NCBI GenBank assembly: GCA_038021145.1
Contig: JBBPHT010000002.1
Span: 372,001 to 436,000, forward strand
Origin: Phyllosticta citriasiana
Lineage: Eukaryota > Ascomycota > Dothideomycetes > Botryosphaeriales > Phyllostictaceae
Reading direction: 5' to 3'
Length of the DNA stretch: 64,000 nt
This document shows, one piece after another, positions 22,201 through 32,048 of this stretch. The notes beneath the pieces are model-generated. The model had not been told where the DNA came from and did not search any database. It saw only the letters and a list, made by a program, of their open reading frames with translations. Position 1 is the first letter of the stretch. Every line of letters begins with the position of its first letter. The translations under genes and the position numbers were made by a program.

Positions 22201-23646
22201 GATGGAAAGGACTTTGACGGTAACGCTGTTCAAATCTCTCTGGGAACCGGTACAACGCTCTTCGTTGCAAATTACCCGCCGGAGGCAGACGAAAAGTACA
22301 TGCGAAACCTGTTTAGTCAGTACGGTGAGGTCGTTCAAGTGCGATTCCCATCGCTGAAATACAACACCCACCGCCGATTCTGCTACGTCTCCTTTGCTTC
22401 AGGTGAGCAAGCCGACGCTGCCTCGCGAGCACTCGATGGCGCCGGCCTCAGCGGTGGGCTCAAGCTTGTTGCGAAGTTATCAGATCCTAGTCGCGCCGAG
22501 GCTCGTCATGGTGCTCAGTACGAGAGTCGGGAAGTGGTTGTTGGCAACGTGCACAACAGCGCTTCGGAAGAGGAAATCAAGGATTTCATCAACGATTACG
22601 CTCCCGAAGGCCTACAGAGCGTGCGTATTCCACTCAATGTGTCGGGCAAAAATAAGGGCGTCGCTTTTGTGGTCTACGACACCAAGGGGAATGCCCAAAA
22701 GGCCTGCGAGTTGCTCGAAGCCAAAGCCCTGCGTCACCGCATCGTCCGCGCCAGTATATCTGATCCAGACCGCAGTAAAACAAAACGCCACGCCACGACT
22801 GTGATGGGTGCCAAACCTACCGCAGCCTCGGCGTCGCCCGAGCCCAACTCCAACAGTCCTGCCGCAGCCACTAACGGCAATGGCGTTCACGAATCGGGCC
22901 CCGACTCCCGCCGCGAACGCACGATTGCCCTCATGAACATACCCGACACTGTCAACGACGCACGCGTCCGCGCTCTACTGACACCGCTTGGCCCCCTCCG
23001 AAAGCTCATTCTCATGCCCGAGCATGGCGGAGCCATCGCAGAGTTTGTCAACGTGGCAGACGCTGGTCGTGCAGCGCTCGGCGTCGAAGGACAGGAGGTC
23101 GCAGAGGGCGCACGGGTCAGAGTCGGCACTGTGGAGGAGATGAAGCGGGAAAAGGGCACAGAGAGGGCGAAAAAGGGGCAGTTCGGGGATGCGGGCAAGG
23201 GAGGCGCAAAGAAAAACGCAAAGGACAGAGACGCCGGCAAGACTGACGGAATCACTACCGCATCATCGTCTGGCCTCGCTCTCGCGCCGCAGCCTCCCCG
23301 CGTCAGCCGACCGGGCCAGTCGCGCGGCGGCCGTCGCGGTGGGCTGGGCGTCAAACGCGGCGCGCCCGCTGTTCTCCCGTCCAGGGCATCGGCGGCGGCG
23401 GCGGCGGCAGATAAGAGCGGCAATGATGTCGAGATGGGTGGTACAGACACGACTGCTGCTGCGGACTTGACGGCGGCGTCGTCATTGGCGGGCAAGAGCA
23501 ACGCGGACTTTAAGGCTATGTTCCTGGCGAGCAGGGAGCAGCAGCAGCAGCAGCAGCAGCCGAACGAAAAGGGACCGTCAAGAGCCGCAGTGGTAGAGAA
23601 TGACGACGGCGGCGGTGGGGGAGATGGAGATGGAAGAAAAGAATAG
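19228..23646 (+). CDS. PRP24: PRP24/SART3-like U6 snRNP assembly factor with low-complexity N-terminus
   Basis: A nuclear RNA-binding protein that anneals U4 and U6 snRNAs during spliceosome recycling. Exons are 19228-19777, 19831-19936 and 19992-23646, giving 1,436 residues. Start MDINSLLSPQ. Residues about 25-110 are low complexity: a run of 13 consecutive His, then Gln-Pro dipeptides. From about 240 onward come half-a-TPR (HAT) helices (LWRFYGDYMYELW, VWEDYFQFLIEHPDP, LWSHWLLTLEAEG) until about 800. Four RRMs follow: near 896 (TTIIAKNIPPDAS), 973 (TTLFVANYPPEAD), 1065 (VVVGNVHNSASEE) and 1195 (TIALMNIPDTVND). The C-terminus ends with the LSM-interacting motif ADFKAMFLASRE, a Gln run and a Gly/Asp-rich tail. 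The two introns (53 and 55 bp) together equal 36 codons, so the unspliced frame also stays open. LSM5, a partner ring subunit, is at 43.4 kb. Confidence 0.93.
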   Translation: MDINSLLSPQESPASDTTPPPPPQPPQQPHHHHHHHHHHHHHQYNHHHQQRPGRHQTRKSSGLSQSINAYSSPPPHQEYQHHHQPQTQPQPQPQPQPPYQHHQPQPQLPTSAVAPHSYVGQYSPVPNVLSPGSSHNGQGLLSAPKTTTPTAQLRSPLQQIADREARSQPPRRQISTQGIDTLAGVSCVIRFRCGQLADLLQKSRCKPPTSSLLVNLQLACARHTSTSAQLPFLDLQGEHQIQLRAQSPCSDPKSSYQNISSLARSLSTNSTKDVAMADPSQSPRILSAGALSPVDNQAVNELVAHLNEKSYDFPSHARLVGLLHKGLHDHINPPDTPEVKRDPRTYELLSELRNARLSMSSKFAMTEDAWIAWLNDEKMLSRSIDDRIGVMELCAKAVQEEPASAALWRFYGDYMYELWAVAFSIEPSDWTEDEKTIGREAFTWQTMKEVWEQGLASTQWHMNDSHVVWDRWMEIMLADLERHPDPHAQQALKNAFTDRLVKPHATWDTTFQMFSGFISKYENAAYEETMMVMTKRAAQTKQQYSLREHFETKIDRAIKAGDKDAEWEAYSQYLEWELRNKGVFSFNMINALYERATVRFSLDATVWEDYFQFLIEHPDPAVPALPVLERATKHCPWSGNLWSHWLLTLEAEGKPFIDMENVKHRATETGLLDVGGMEELLKVYVAWCGYLRRKAFDVGSTEDDIDIAEVGIRSALEHVKEIGEQRYGKKFQGDPQYRLERIHIKFVTQNGQIDVARQCWKALIPKQENSYDFWYRYYIFEMVLWSKWVIRDKSNAGQPLESPREATNLLRQALKRVATLDWPEQLVQMFLNHCEQHETVQEYRIAILETRSANKEVAARRQKEAAEATAAYQAQYAAAAADVETDDATLNAKRKRDGEAPLGENAAKKSKQGDTDAPNLEAAAPQPKRDREHTTIIAKNIPPDASETRIRQFFRDCGKINSLALVTESHGGKTATIEFEAPEDAQFAQSRDGKDFDGNAVQISLGTGTTLFVANYPPEADEKYMRNLFSQYGEVVQVRFPSLKYNTHRRFCYVSFASGEQADAASRALDGAGLSGGLKLVAKLSDPSRAEARHGAQYESREVVVGNVHNSASEEEIKDFINDYAPEGLQSVRIPLNVSGKNKGVAFVVYDTKGNAQKACELLEAKALRHRIVRASISDPDRSKTKRHATTVMGAKPTAASASPEPNSNSPAAATNGNGVHESGPDSRRERTIALMNIPDTVNDARVRALLTPLGPLRKLILMPEHGGAIAEFVNVADAGRAALGVEGQEVAEGARVRVGTVEEMKREKGTERAKKGQFGDAGKGGAKKNAKDRDAGKTDGITTASSSGLALAPQPPRVSRPGQSRGGRRGGLGVKRGAPAVLPSRASAAAAAADKSGNDVEMGGTDTTAAADLTAASSLAGKSNADFKAMFLASREQQQQQQQPNEKGPSRAAVVENDDGGGGGDGDGRKE

Positions 23647-24429
23647 GGCTTGTGAAATGGGCGGAGTGGAGCTGTTGATCCAAAAATCTAGCAAGAGAGC
23701 AAGGAGCAGCACAGTAAAACGAGTCGAGGATACCGAAGAAGAAGAAGAAGAAGCAGCAGCAGCGGAAGAATGAAAGGTCAAGGAAATGGAAATGGGTTCA
23801 TGGGATTCTTTTTGGTTTGCATAGTTTTCTTTTTTTGAAAGTTTTTTTTTTTTTTTTTTTTCTCCGTCTCCGTCGTTCAGTTTTCTACTGGTTCCCCCGC
23901 AACCACATGGCTACCTATATAATTGGTCGCTGGTGCTGTAGTAGCTCGGGGGGAGAAGATAAAGTGCGAGGTCTGGTCTGCATGGGTGTTGATGTATGAA
24001 TGAATGGAGGGAAGGTATGATGGTACGAGAGCCGGTAGTTGAGTCGAGTCGAGGAGTCGCATAGCAGCAGCAGCAGCAGTATGGTGCTGACTGATCGGAC
24101 CAAACAATCATCTAATCAGTCAATCAAGAGAGTCGAGCTTACCTGCCATTGAGTCAAGTTGGTCATGTCTTCTTTTGCAAATGCGTGTTTGGCTGTTGAC
24201 CGACGGGATGACCGTCAAAAGTCTACATGTAGAGAACAGCACACCAAGAGGTGGAGAGGGGAAATTGAGGGTTCATGACCTTCGACATTGTAAATGCCCC
24301 ATGATACACAACAAAGGGAAGGAAAGCTTTATTTTGTTTTCCATCAGCAGTATCTATACACTAAGTGTGGAGTTGTGTGATGTACAAGGACCAGACGGTA
24401 TGGAGCAAGCAAAGGAGACTTTCCAGCGC
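23647..24429. other. 3' flanks of converging genes with simple repeats
   Basis: 783 bp. It contains GAA/GCA triplet runs (about 23738-23766), a T-run of about 18 bases (about 23843-23860) and a CAG run (24063-24079). No gene is seen. These are ordinary convergent 3' flanks. Confidence 0.5.
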
Positions 24430-25802
24430 CTATTTCCGACCCAACCTCTTCTTCAGCTCCGCAAGCTTCCTCTGGCGCTCTTCAATGGCCACCATCTGCT
24501 CAACGTCCTGATTCTTCTGCCACTGGCGGACGCTCTCCATGATGGTCTCGAGGTTAGGCCCGCCCTCGATGACATCATATAGGGCCATGAGGGTGACGCC
24601 GCTACGGTGATCCGACACGCGACCCTGGCCAAAGTTGTACGTGCGAATCTTGTGCTCGCGGCCCTGCTTGGCGGGGCCAACGACGCTGCGGCGCATCTCG
24701 ACCTCCTGCTCCTCGCGCTTCTCACGGCGTGCCTGGGCGATGCGCGCACGCAGCAGCGTCCACGCCTTCTCCTTGTTGGCGTGCTGGCTGCGCGAATCCT
24801 GCATCGAGACGACCGTGTTGGTCGGCATGTGCGTCAGCCGCACCGCCGACTCGGTCTTGTTGACGTGCTGGCCGCCCGCGCCGCCCGCCCGCATCACCTC
24901 GACGCGGACCTGCTTGGGGTCGACGAAGTAGTCGCTGGTGGGGTCGTCCGCATCCTCCATGCTGCCGCCACCGCTGGCTGGGAAGCTCGGCAGCACGAGC
25001 ACTGTTGCTGTGCTCGTGTGCGTCCGTCCCATGCTCTCTGTTATCGGCACGCGTTGGACCCGGTGCACGCCTGCCTCGCCGCGAAACCTCTCGTATGCTC
25101 CCTCTTCGTTTATTTCGAGAATCGCTTCGGTGATGGGCTCCACAGACGAGCTGGTGCCGCTGCTCGCGCTCACGTCGGCCCTGTCTAGCTTCAACACCGA
25201 GCATCGCAGCCCTTCGCGCGAGCAGAATGCTTGATACATGTACAGCAAATCGCCGGCGAAGAGGGTGGCCTCCTGTCCTCCAATGCCGGGCCGGATTTCG
25301 AGAAGACAGGGCAGCTTCGCAAACGGGTGTTTAGGGATCAAAGCTTTGGTCAGCGAGTCGGACGCATCGTTGAGCTGGTTGACAGTCGCGCCCAAGTCTT
25401 CAGCTGCAAGATCGCGCAGCTCTGAGTCCGCTTTGTGGTCGCCGAGGATCTTTTGTAGCTCTGTAAGGGCCTGCGTAAGCGGTCAGAGCGGGTGTGATGA
25501 CGTTGGGCTGGTTCGTGGCGTACCTCGCTGGCTTTGGACCACGTCTTGTACGCCTCCGTGATGTGAGACATCTCGCCGGCTTTTTTGGCTGTTGCCATGT
25601 CGTACTTTTCAATGAGCTTCTGCTCCAATTGCTCCTGCTCGGCCACGAGCCTGCGCGCTCGCGACACGACGGCCGGAGGTAATGTAATGGGAGGCGCTAC
25701 ATCTTGAGCAGCAGAGGTGGATTGGAAGCGAAGGGAAACAGGTCGGACGCGAATGTGAAGCCGGAGGCGATATGCTCTGCACAGCCAGCCAAAGCTGTTC
25801 AT
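24430..25802 (-). CDS. MRF1: Mitochondrial peptide chain release factor 1
   Basis: A class I release factor that recognises UAA/UAG on mitochondrial ribosomes and hydrolyses peptidyl-tRNA. Exons are 25524-25802 and 24430-25470, giving 439 residues. The first 35 residues are Arg-rich with no acidic residues (RLRLHIRVRPVSLRFQST), a mitochondrial presequence. The catalytic GGQ is at about 292-294 in GAGGQHVNKTESAVRLTH. The decoding domain has RVPITESMGRTHTSTATV, as in RF1-type proteins. The C-terminal helix is Lys/Arg-rich (RQRKLAELKKRLGRK). The intron is supported by the coiled region running from SHITEAYKTWSKASE into ALTELQKILGDHK. Confidence 0.95.
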
Positions 25803-26350
25803 GGTGGAGGAAAGATGGTGGACATGTTGGCGTCGAGATTTAAGTTGCGGCGCTGAGTGACGTGCTGACAGGAGCGGAGTGGAGCGGAGCGGAGCGGAGA
25901 TGGTCTGTGTGAGCTGACTTGGCATTCACAGTGGAGCGGAACGCCGCGGACGCCGCGGACTTCGCGGACGATGGATCGGTTCGAGGAGTGGCTTGAATCT
26001 CCCCCGCTTATCCCAATCGACTTGACCGAGGCTTTTTCAGTTCCATGTCACCGGTTCATTGACGCGGTGCCGAATGTTGCGGGCGGCGAAACGACCGGGC
26101 CTCTCAACTGGCTCTTGCCTATCACGTCAGTCATCGGCACCACCCCGCAGGCCACCGGCCATGGATAAAGTGGGATGTCCCTCCGCAACATCGCGTGCCC
26201 GCTTTTTGTCCTATAACTGACTGTTGTCGAGATACTTTCCATCTCTAATTCTTTAGGCTTATGTTCATTTATCCTCATCATCTGTTATCCTTCCACACGA
26301 TTACTCTCGATCCCGCAGGCTGATTGGCTGGTCATTAGATTTCCGCCACA
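25803..26350. other. Promoter region between MRF1 and gamma-glutamyltransferase
   Basis: 548 bp between divergent genes. It carries short GGAGC repeats (25874-25900) and GCGGACG-like repeats (25946-25968). No gene. Confidence 0.5.
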
Positions 26351-28257
26351 ATGCCACTCAATTCACAGGCCATATATCCTGCTGCTGATCCCGAATTCAT
26401 CAACTTCCCCAGCCGGCGAAGCACCGTCCATAGCACAAAAGGCATTGTAGCTTCGACGCAGCCACTTGCATCTCAAGCGGGTATCCAAATCCTGAGAGAG
26501 GGCGGAAATGCTGCTGTCAGTCTCCATGCTTCAGCGTAAAAGAAGGATTCTGATGAGTTTAGGACGCCGCTGTGGCCGTGGCTGCGGCACTCAACATGAC
26601 CGAGCCTGGATCAACAGGCATTGGTGGTGACTGCTTTTGCCTGTTTTACGAAGCAAAGACTCGCAAGGTCCACGCTTTGAATGGTTCTGGCCGTTCTGGT
26701 GCCAATGTTACCTTGGACTTGATCCGTAAAGACTTGGGGATACCTGAGGATCAAGTGGGCAGCATCCCCATGACAAGTGTACACGCAGTCACCGTTCCCG
26801 GAGCAGCGGCAGGATGGGTAGACACTGTCCAAAGATTCGGCAGCGGTAAGCTCAGCCTCGAGCAAATCCTTGCCCCAGCAATCGAGCTGGGAGAGCAAGG
26901 GTTCCCAGTGTCGGAACTGTCGTCAACTTTTGTACGTCGGTTGAAGCAATTTGGCTCACACTAGATACTGACCGTAAATCAGTGGCATAACAGCGAGCAC
27001 ACGATCAGAAAGGCATCTCCAAACTTTGTAGAAATGCTCAAGAAAGATCCAAGTGCCCCTGATGGCTGCCGTGCTCCTAAGCCAGGAGAGATCTTCAAGA
27101 ACCCGACCCTGGCAAACACCTTCAGGCTGCTTGCGAAGAATGGAAAAAAGGGGTTCTACGAGGGTCCAGTGGCTGAAGCCTTGGTCAAGGTCGTGCAAGA
27201 CCTCGGTGGCCATCTCACGTTGGAGGACTTGAAATCTCATGCTAAACTGGGGAGCGAGGCCCCGGATGCAATTTCCCTCAAGTTCCGAGGCCAAGGAGTC
27301 GGAGAGACTCACGAAGGCGACGAAGGGGTGGAATTGTGGGAGCATCCACCAAACGGCCAGGGCATCGTTGCTCTTATGGCGCTTGGTATCCTGCAGGAAC
27401 TGGAGAAGGCGGGCAAGATTCCCAAGTTTCGCCCTCAAGACCACAGCTCTGCCGAGCACATTCACGCTGTGGTAGAGTCTCTTCGTATCGCGTTTGCCGA
27501 TGCAAATTGGTGGGTGACGGATCCAAACGTCGAGAAAGTGCCCACACAAGAACTCATCTCAGAGGCATACCTGGCTGAACGAGCAAAGCTCTTTGAGCCT
27601 TCCAAAGCTTCAGACATTCTTGATCATGGCTCGCCTGCTCACAATCACAGCGATACCGTCTACTTTGCCTGCACAGACAGTGAAGGCAACGGCATGTCGT
27701 TCATCAACAGCAACTACGGCGGTTACGGGACAGCCATAATTCCAAAGGGCTGTGGCTTCACTCTTCAAAACCGGGGTGCCAACTTTTCATTGAGAAAGGA
27801 CCACCCCAATGTCCTCAAGCCTGGCAAGCGTCCGTACCACACAATTATCCCTGCCATGATAACGAACCCATCGGACGGTAGCCTCCACACGGTGTATGGC
27901 GTCATGGGTGGTTTTATGCAGCCTCAGGGACATGTTCAGGTACTGCTCAACACGCTCGTCTTTCAGCTGACGCCGCAGGCTGCGCTTGATGCTCCGCGCG
28001 TCTGCATCGGGGCGGGAATGCCGGATCAGGACAACAAGAACAGGGGCCTTGACCGCACGGTGTATCTGGAGGATGGCATCAGGCCAGAGGTGGCAGCGAA
28101 GCTCGAGCGAATGGGCCACAAGGTCGCACTTGTCAAGGGATATCAGCGAGGGCTGTTTGGGCGAGGCCAGGTGATTCGATGCCATGAGGAGGATGGACAA
28201 GTAGTTTGGAGCGCGGGTAGTGATCCAAGGGGAGACGGCGCGGCGATGCCATTGTGA
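26351..28257 (+). CDS. Gamma-glutamyltransferase-like Ntn hydrolase (YwrD type)
   Basis: A self-processing N-terminal-nucleophile hydrolase that acts on glutathione or gamma-glutamyl amides. Exons are 26351-26515, 26563-26931 and 26983-28257, giving 602 residues. Diagnostic segments are VASTQPLASQAG, the spliced GGNAADAAVAVAAALN, EPGSTGIGGDCF, and VHAVTVPGAAAGW. The processing site is in HSDTVYF, with nucleophile Thr403 at the start of the small subunit. GGFMQPQGHVQVLLN and the C-terminal RGLFGRGQVI follow. There is no signal peptide or membrane anchor, so the protein is probably cytosolic. That fits the compact YwrD/cephalosporin-acylase-like branch rather than the secreted vacuolar GGT. Confidence 0.94.
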
Positions 28258-28812
28258 GGGTTGGAGGATCCATGGTACAGTACCGGGTAGAGAAAGTGTC
28301 AAATAATAAATATATCAGACTGGGCATTGACTTGAGAGCAGCCAAGTGGGAGTGATAGGGTGGGAGGCGACGGGATGTGCACACGGGCAGGGGCAGGGGC
28401 AGGGGCAAGGGGAGGGAACCTACGGACAGCCGCAACTGGTACTGAGGTGGATGCCGACAATAGCCCGCCGCGCTTTGGCCCTTTCCTTTGCATAGCCTTT
28501 CCACCAACTTCCCAGGCACGCCCATCCACCGACATCCTCCCCCCATCACCTACCAGAAGAAGACAGTACAGGGTTCAGATGACCCTCGTTTGAGACCGTC
28601 TTTCACGCCCGTCTCACATCTGTACAACATCACACGTTTTGGCCTCCAGGCAAGTCTCCTACGCCCACCGCTCTTACTCATCCATGAGGGGCCCATGTGC
28701 CACGACCGGACCAGGGTGTGGAAGACATACTGACCTTGTCATAAAACAGACACCCTAATCCCAAGCTTGCCAACGTCAACACTGAGTCTCAACTCTACCT
28801 CGCACTTCGCTC
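28258..28812. other. Intergenic, about 550 bp
   Basis: 3' flank of the GGT gene and promoter of the HAPSTR1-like gene. A GGGGCA run is present near 28386-28412. No gene or RNA is seen. Confidence 0.5.
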
Positions 28813-29721
28813 ATGGACTCGATGCGCAGTCTCAACACGTCGCTGCCCTCTGCGAGGCGGCGGACGCAGCCCTCGGCACCTTTGTTGCAGGCATTCAAGA
28901 GCGCCGCATTGCAGGTGACAAACCTGTACAAAGCGGCAGCCTCCGATCGGGAAAACGCTCATGACGAGGGCTACCAGGCAGCCCTTGAGGATCTGCTGAG
29001 CTTCATGGACGCTGAGAATATTGGAGTTGGCGATGGCGAGGGTTGGCGCGTTCGGCAGTGGGCTACAGAGCATCTACAAGATGGCTTGATGGGCAATTCT
29101 GTCGGTGACAGCGATGACGAGCCGGAAGAAGAGCAGCGCGCTCGAAGTTCGAGTCCGGCAGCACAAAGAAACCCCGATCGCCACAAGACCACGTCTATGA
29201 CAACATCTGCATCGTCAAACAATGCAAACCCTTCTCCTGCACAGACAAACCTCCGCAGCTCCACGAGTCCAGAACCGCAGCCGGAGATTCGGCCCTCCTT
29301 TGATTGCTCGTCGCTCCCAAAGGCCGACTTCACTTTCCGCGCCTCTCAGTCCCTACCACCGCCTTCCCACGATCTTGACATGGCGAACGACGATGACGAC
29401 ACCAAGGCTGCGGAAGACTCAGAAAGCGTTCGGCCTCCAACCTCGCCGGTTCAAATCAATGTCCGTCACAACCGCCCCCACCACCGCAACAGCCGTTCCA
29501 GCTCCACCCGTTCCAACCACAACCGAGAAAGCAGTCGTGCTGCGGCTGCCGCTGCGGCTGCCGCCACCGCAGCAGCCATGGCCGGCCTGGGAAACTTGGG
29601 ACAAGGCGCTGGCTCCAAACGAAGGGTGCCATTTGGTGATATTTTCGACATCAGTCCGGGTAATGGAAACGGGAAGGATGGATTTGGCAATGGAGGTGGA
29701 AAGAGGGGCAGATGGACATGA
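28813..29721 (+). CDS. HAPSTR1/TAPR1-like (C16orf72 family) protein
   Basis: A single-exon protein of 302 residues. The N-terminal helical block (residues about 25-90) has LLQAFKSAALQVTNLYK and a Gly-Tyr-rich EGYQAALEDLLSFM. From memory these align with the conserved core of human HAPSTR1 (C16orf72), a nuclear stress-response scaffold that works with the ubiquitin ligase HUWE1. The C-terminus repeats the second family signature: SKRRVPFGDIFDISP then KRGRW. Between them is a Ser/Pro-rich linker and an Ala run (about 245-258). If the match holds, the fungal protein would be a nuclear cofactor of a HUWE1/Tom1-type ligase. The function is inferred. The start at 28813 agrees with the first conserved residues. 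Confidence 0.75.
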   Translation: MDSMRSLNTSLPSARRRTQPSAPLLQAFKSAALQVTNLYKAAASDRENAHDEGYQAALEDLLSFMDAENIGVGDGEGWRVRQWATEHLQDGLMGNSVGDSDDEPEEEQRARSSSPAAQRNPDRHKTTSMTTSASSNNANPSPAQTNLRSSTSPEPQPEIRPSFDCSSLPKADFTFRASQSLPPPSHDLDMANDDDDTKAAEDSESVRPPTSPVQINVRHNRPHHRNSRSSSTRSNHNRESSRAAAAAAAAATAAAMAGLGNLGQGAGSKRRVPFGDIFDISPGNGNGKDGFGNGGGKRGRWT

Positions 29722-30726
29722 GGGACTCATCTTCATTTGAGAATCCTCAGGTCAAGCTCAATTACATCTATAACACAGTCTTGCATGGACTGGAGAAGAA
29801 GGATAGAACGATGAGTCGGGCACGCCAGGAAAGCAGCAAATGAGGTGGATTAGAAGGAGGGAAAGTTAGATTAAGAGAAGGAATGCCATGTCTGTTGCTG
29901 CAATGGCTTGACATGGCTTGGCGTGGTGACTCTTCGGATATGGTGGCCTGGTGTCGTGTGCGTCAAGTCCTCTTTTCGACGGTTCTGCAGCCGCTATCCA
30001 GGATGCCGCTACGTCATCGAGAATAAGGCCGGGCACGACTCCACCACGCCGCTGCAAGGAGTGATATACGGGCAGAAGTTGACGACACACAAAACAATAT
30101 ACGGAAATGGCCCGAGCGGAGGGCCACAGGGTGAAGGATTGGGATGACGAAGGATACCCAACGAGAAGTGCGAGTCCATTATGGACGACTATGGACGAAG
30201 CTGGTTGCTTTTCATATTTGCATTGCCTTTCGATTCCCGTCCACATGGCTCTCCATCCGTCTGTGGATTTCTATCCTTTCCTGGCTGGCATCTAGCGTCT
30301 CTCATTCGGTTTTCCTGACCTGCCATTTTTTAAACCTTTGCTTCTGGTCGTGCTTTTGTTGCATCACATCATCATTCTCATCACTGCTGCATTCATGTTC
30401 GATTCGGTTTATAAGCAAGCATGCATGCTATATATGCGTGGCTCTTTTTCTTTGATTGTATCGGGGATTTGGCATTACTGCGCAGGCGGAAGGGTCTACG
30501 AAGGATGGGTGGATTACGGGTTGGGGATGAAACGGGATTGTTGAGCGGCCTCATTCATGTACTGTCTACGGGGCTTCAGCGGTCTTCGCGCTGGTCAGTC
30601 GATGTCTATACTTAAGGGCGATGAGCTGGGAAAGCAATCAGTGATAGAATAATTGATAGACTTGCTCAATATTCTCATAGCGTATTCGTCATTTATAGAG
30701 AGGCTCCATGTTCCTGTCAAATTACG
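29722..30726. other. Intergenic, start of the gene-poor accessory stretch
   Basis: About 1 kb with only short overlapping frames. No tRNA box pattern was found on either strand. Confidence 0.5.
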
Positions 30727-30949
30727 GATGAGGGAGCATCCATAGGCTTGACCGGGGGGGGCCACGTGGTCATCGACCTGACTGTCCAGATAGATCAGGG
30801 GGCGTTCAAAAACTTGACAGGTACGGTACTGGGAGGCTCCGCCGCTTTCAACCTGATCGTCCAGTGGTAGATCAGGGAGCATTCACAGGCTTGACCGGCC
30901 GGTAAGGTACTGGGAGGCTTCGTCGTTGGGGACCCGACTACAGTGGACG
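30727..30949 (+). repeat. Three imperfect tandem copies of a 67-80 bp unit
   Basis: Copies start at 30727, 30793 and 30870. Each opens with GATCAGGGAGCATTCACAGG or a close variant followed by CTTGAC(C/A)GG. The second and third share GGTACTGGGAGGCT followed by CCGCCG or TCGTCG. The first and second share a CCTGA.(T/C)GTCCAG end. The array ends about 40 bp before a TATA box and may be a promoter-proximal array. Confidence 0.7.
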
Positions 30950-30967
30950 GATTAGGACATCGCTCTC

Positions 30968-31672
30968 ATGGTGTCCACCTACGGTATCTATAAAGCCATT
31001 CAACTCGTCTCTTTGCTTCGTCTTCACTTCATCCCTCTTCAACCTACATATTTCGACAAGTTTGCTGGTATCACAATCTTCCTAAGCCGTGTAAGTTCTT
31101 CAACACTCTACTTCGGAAGATAGAAGATGACAGCTAACGAGTTGAGCCTGCAGATTTCGAAAGTTCCGAAGATTGCCGTTCCCGTCCGTCTTGTTCTCCG
31201 TACTGGAAGGAAGAGACGTCACAATCCTATTCAGAGGCACGTGCAGGAGACGGCTCGCAAGGAAATTGGGGATGCCAACTCGTACCGCGAGTTCTTCGAA
31301 AAGCGTGATAAGGTTATCAAAGCCATCCGACCCGACATCGATGCGTCCGACATCTCAGTTTCCCAAGTTCTAATCAGCCGCAAGGTCCTGTCAAAACTTC
31401 CTGGTCCATTGAATTTCAACGAAAGTCTTGTGACTGCAGACATCAAGAATCACGACGGCGGAAGTCTCTTCCTAAGTGTCCTTAGACTTGTTACAGCATC
31501 TTGGGAATCTCTTATCGAACAGCTCGACATCATCAAACGGCAGAAGAAGGTCGTCGGAAACTTCATCAGTGACTTCGAACAGACCCACGTTGAAGGAAAG
31601 AGTTACCCCTGGAAAATTGAGGATACACACAACAACTCATGGAGAGTATTCGCCTCGGCCGTCCTCGCCTAG
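30968..31672 (+). CDS. Orphan hypothetical protein, ends uncertain
   Basis: I do not recognise this protein. The best-supported splice is an intron at 31091-31153 with GTAAGT donor, GCTAAC branch point and CTGCAG acceptor. It joins exon 30968-31090 to 31154-31672 in frame (213 residues). A TATAAA at 30989-30994 sits inside that first exon, so the true start is unclear. The ATG at 31127 would fall inside the intron, and no other in-frame ATG follows. The protein is basic near its N-terminus (RTGRKRRHNPIQRH) and helical and charged later (SYREFFEKRDKVIKAIR, SLIEQLDIIKRQKK). After the TAG at 31670 the same frame stays open for 40 charged codons to a TAA at 31793. The TAG could equally be an intron acceptor (CCTAG/GAT). 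Confidence 0.4.
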
Positions 31673-32048
31673 GATAGGGATGGTCATGAAGAGAGACTTG
31701 ATGATAGAGAATACGCGGTCAAGAAGACGGTCTGCTGGTACCAGATCAAGCGGATCGCCGACTTCAAAAGGCAGCTCAACCTTCTCAACGAATAAGGATG
31801 GGATCTGTCGTCTTGGGAGGACTGGATCAATCCCGGTCCCTAAGACTCCAGCTAGACTACTACCATAACCTCTAGCAGTAGGTCTTGCTCAGGGGCGTCC
31901 CATTCGTCAGCTTGCTTTCCTAAGCCAGTGATGATGGTCGAAGAGAAAGTACGACAAAAGGGATGATTGATGGAACAACAAAATGGACCTTACCAAAAGA
32001 TTCAATCAGATCGTATAAGGGGCCCACATCGACACTCTCTTTGAACGA
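31673..32048. other. Open extension and spacer after the orphan gene
   Basis: Contains the 40-codon in-frame extension (31673-31795) described with the preceding gene. It encodes charged, helix-like sequence (EERLDDREYAVKK, YQIKRIADFKRQLNLL). The remainder shows nothing recognisable. Confidence 0.4.
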
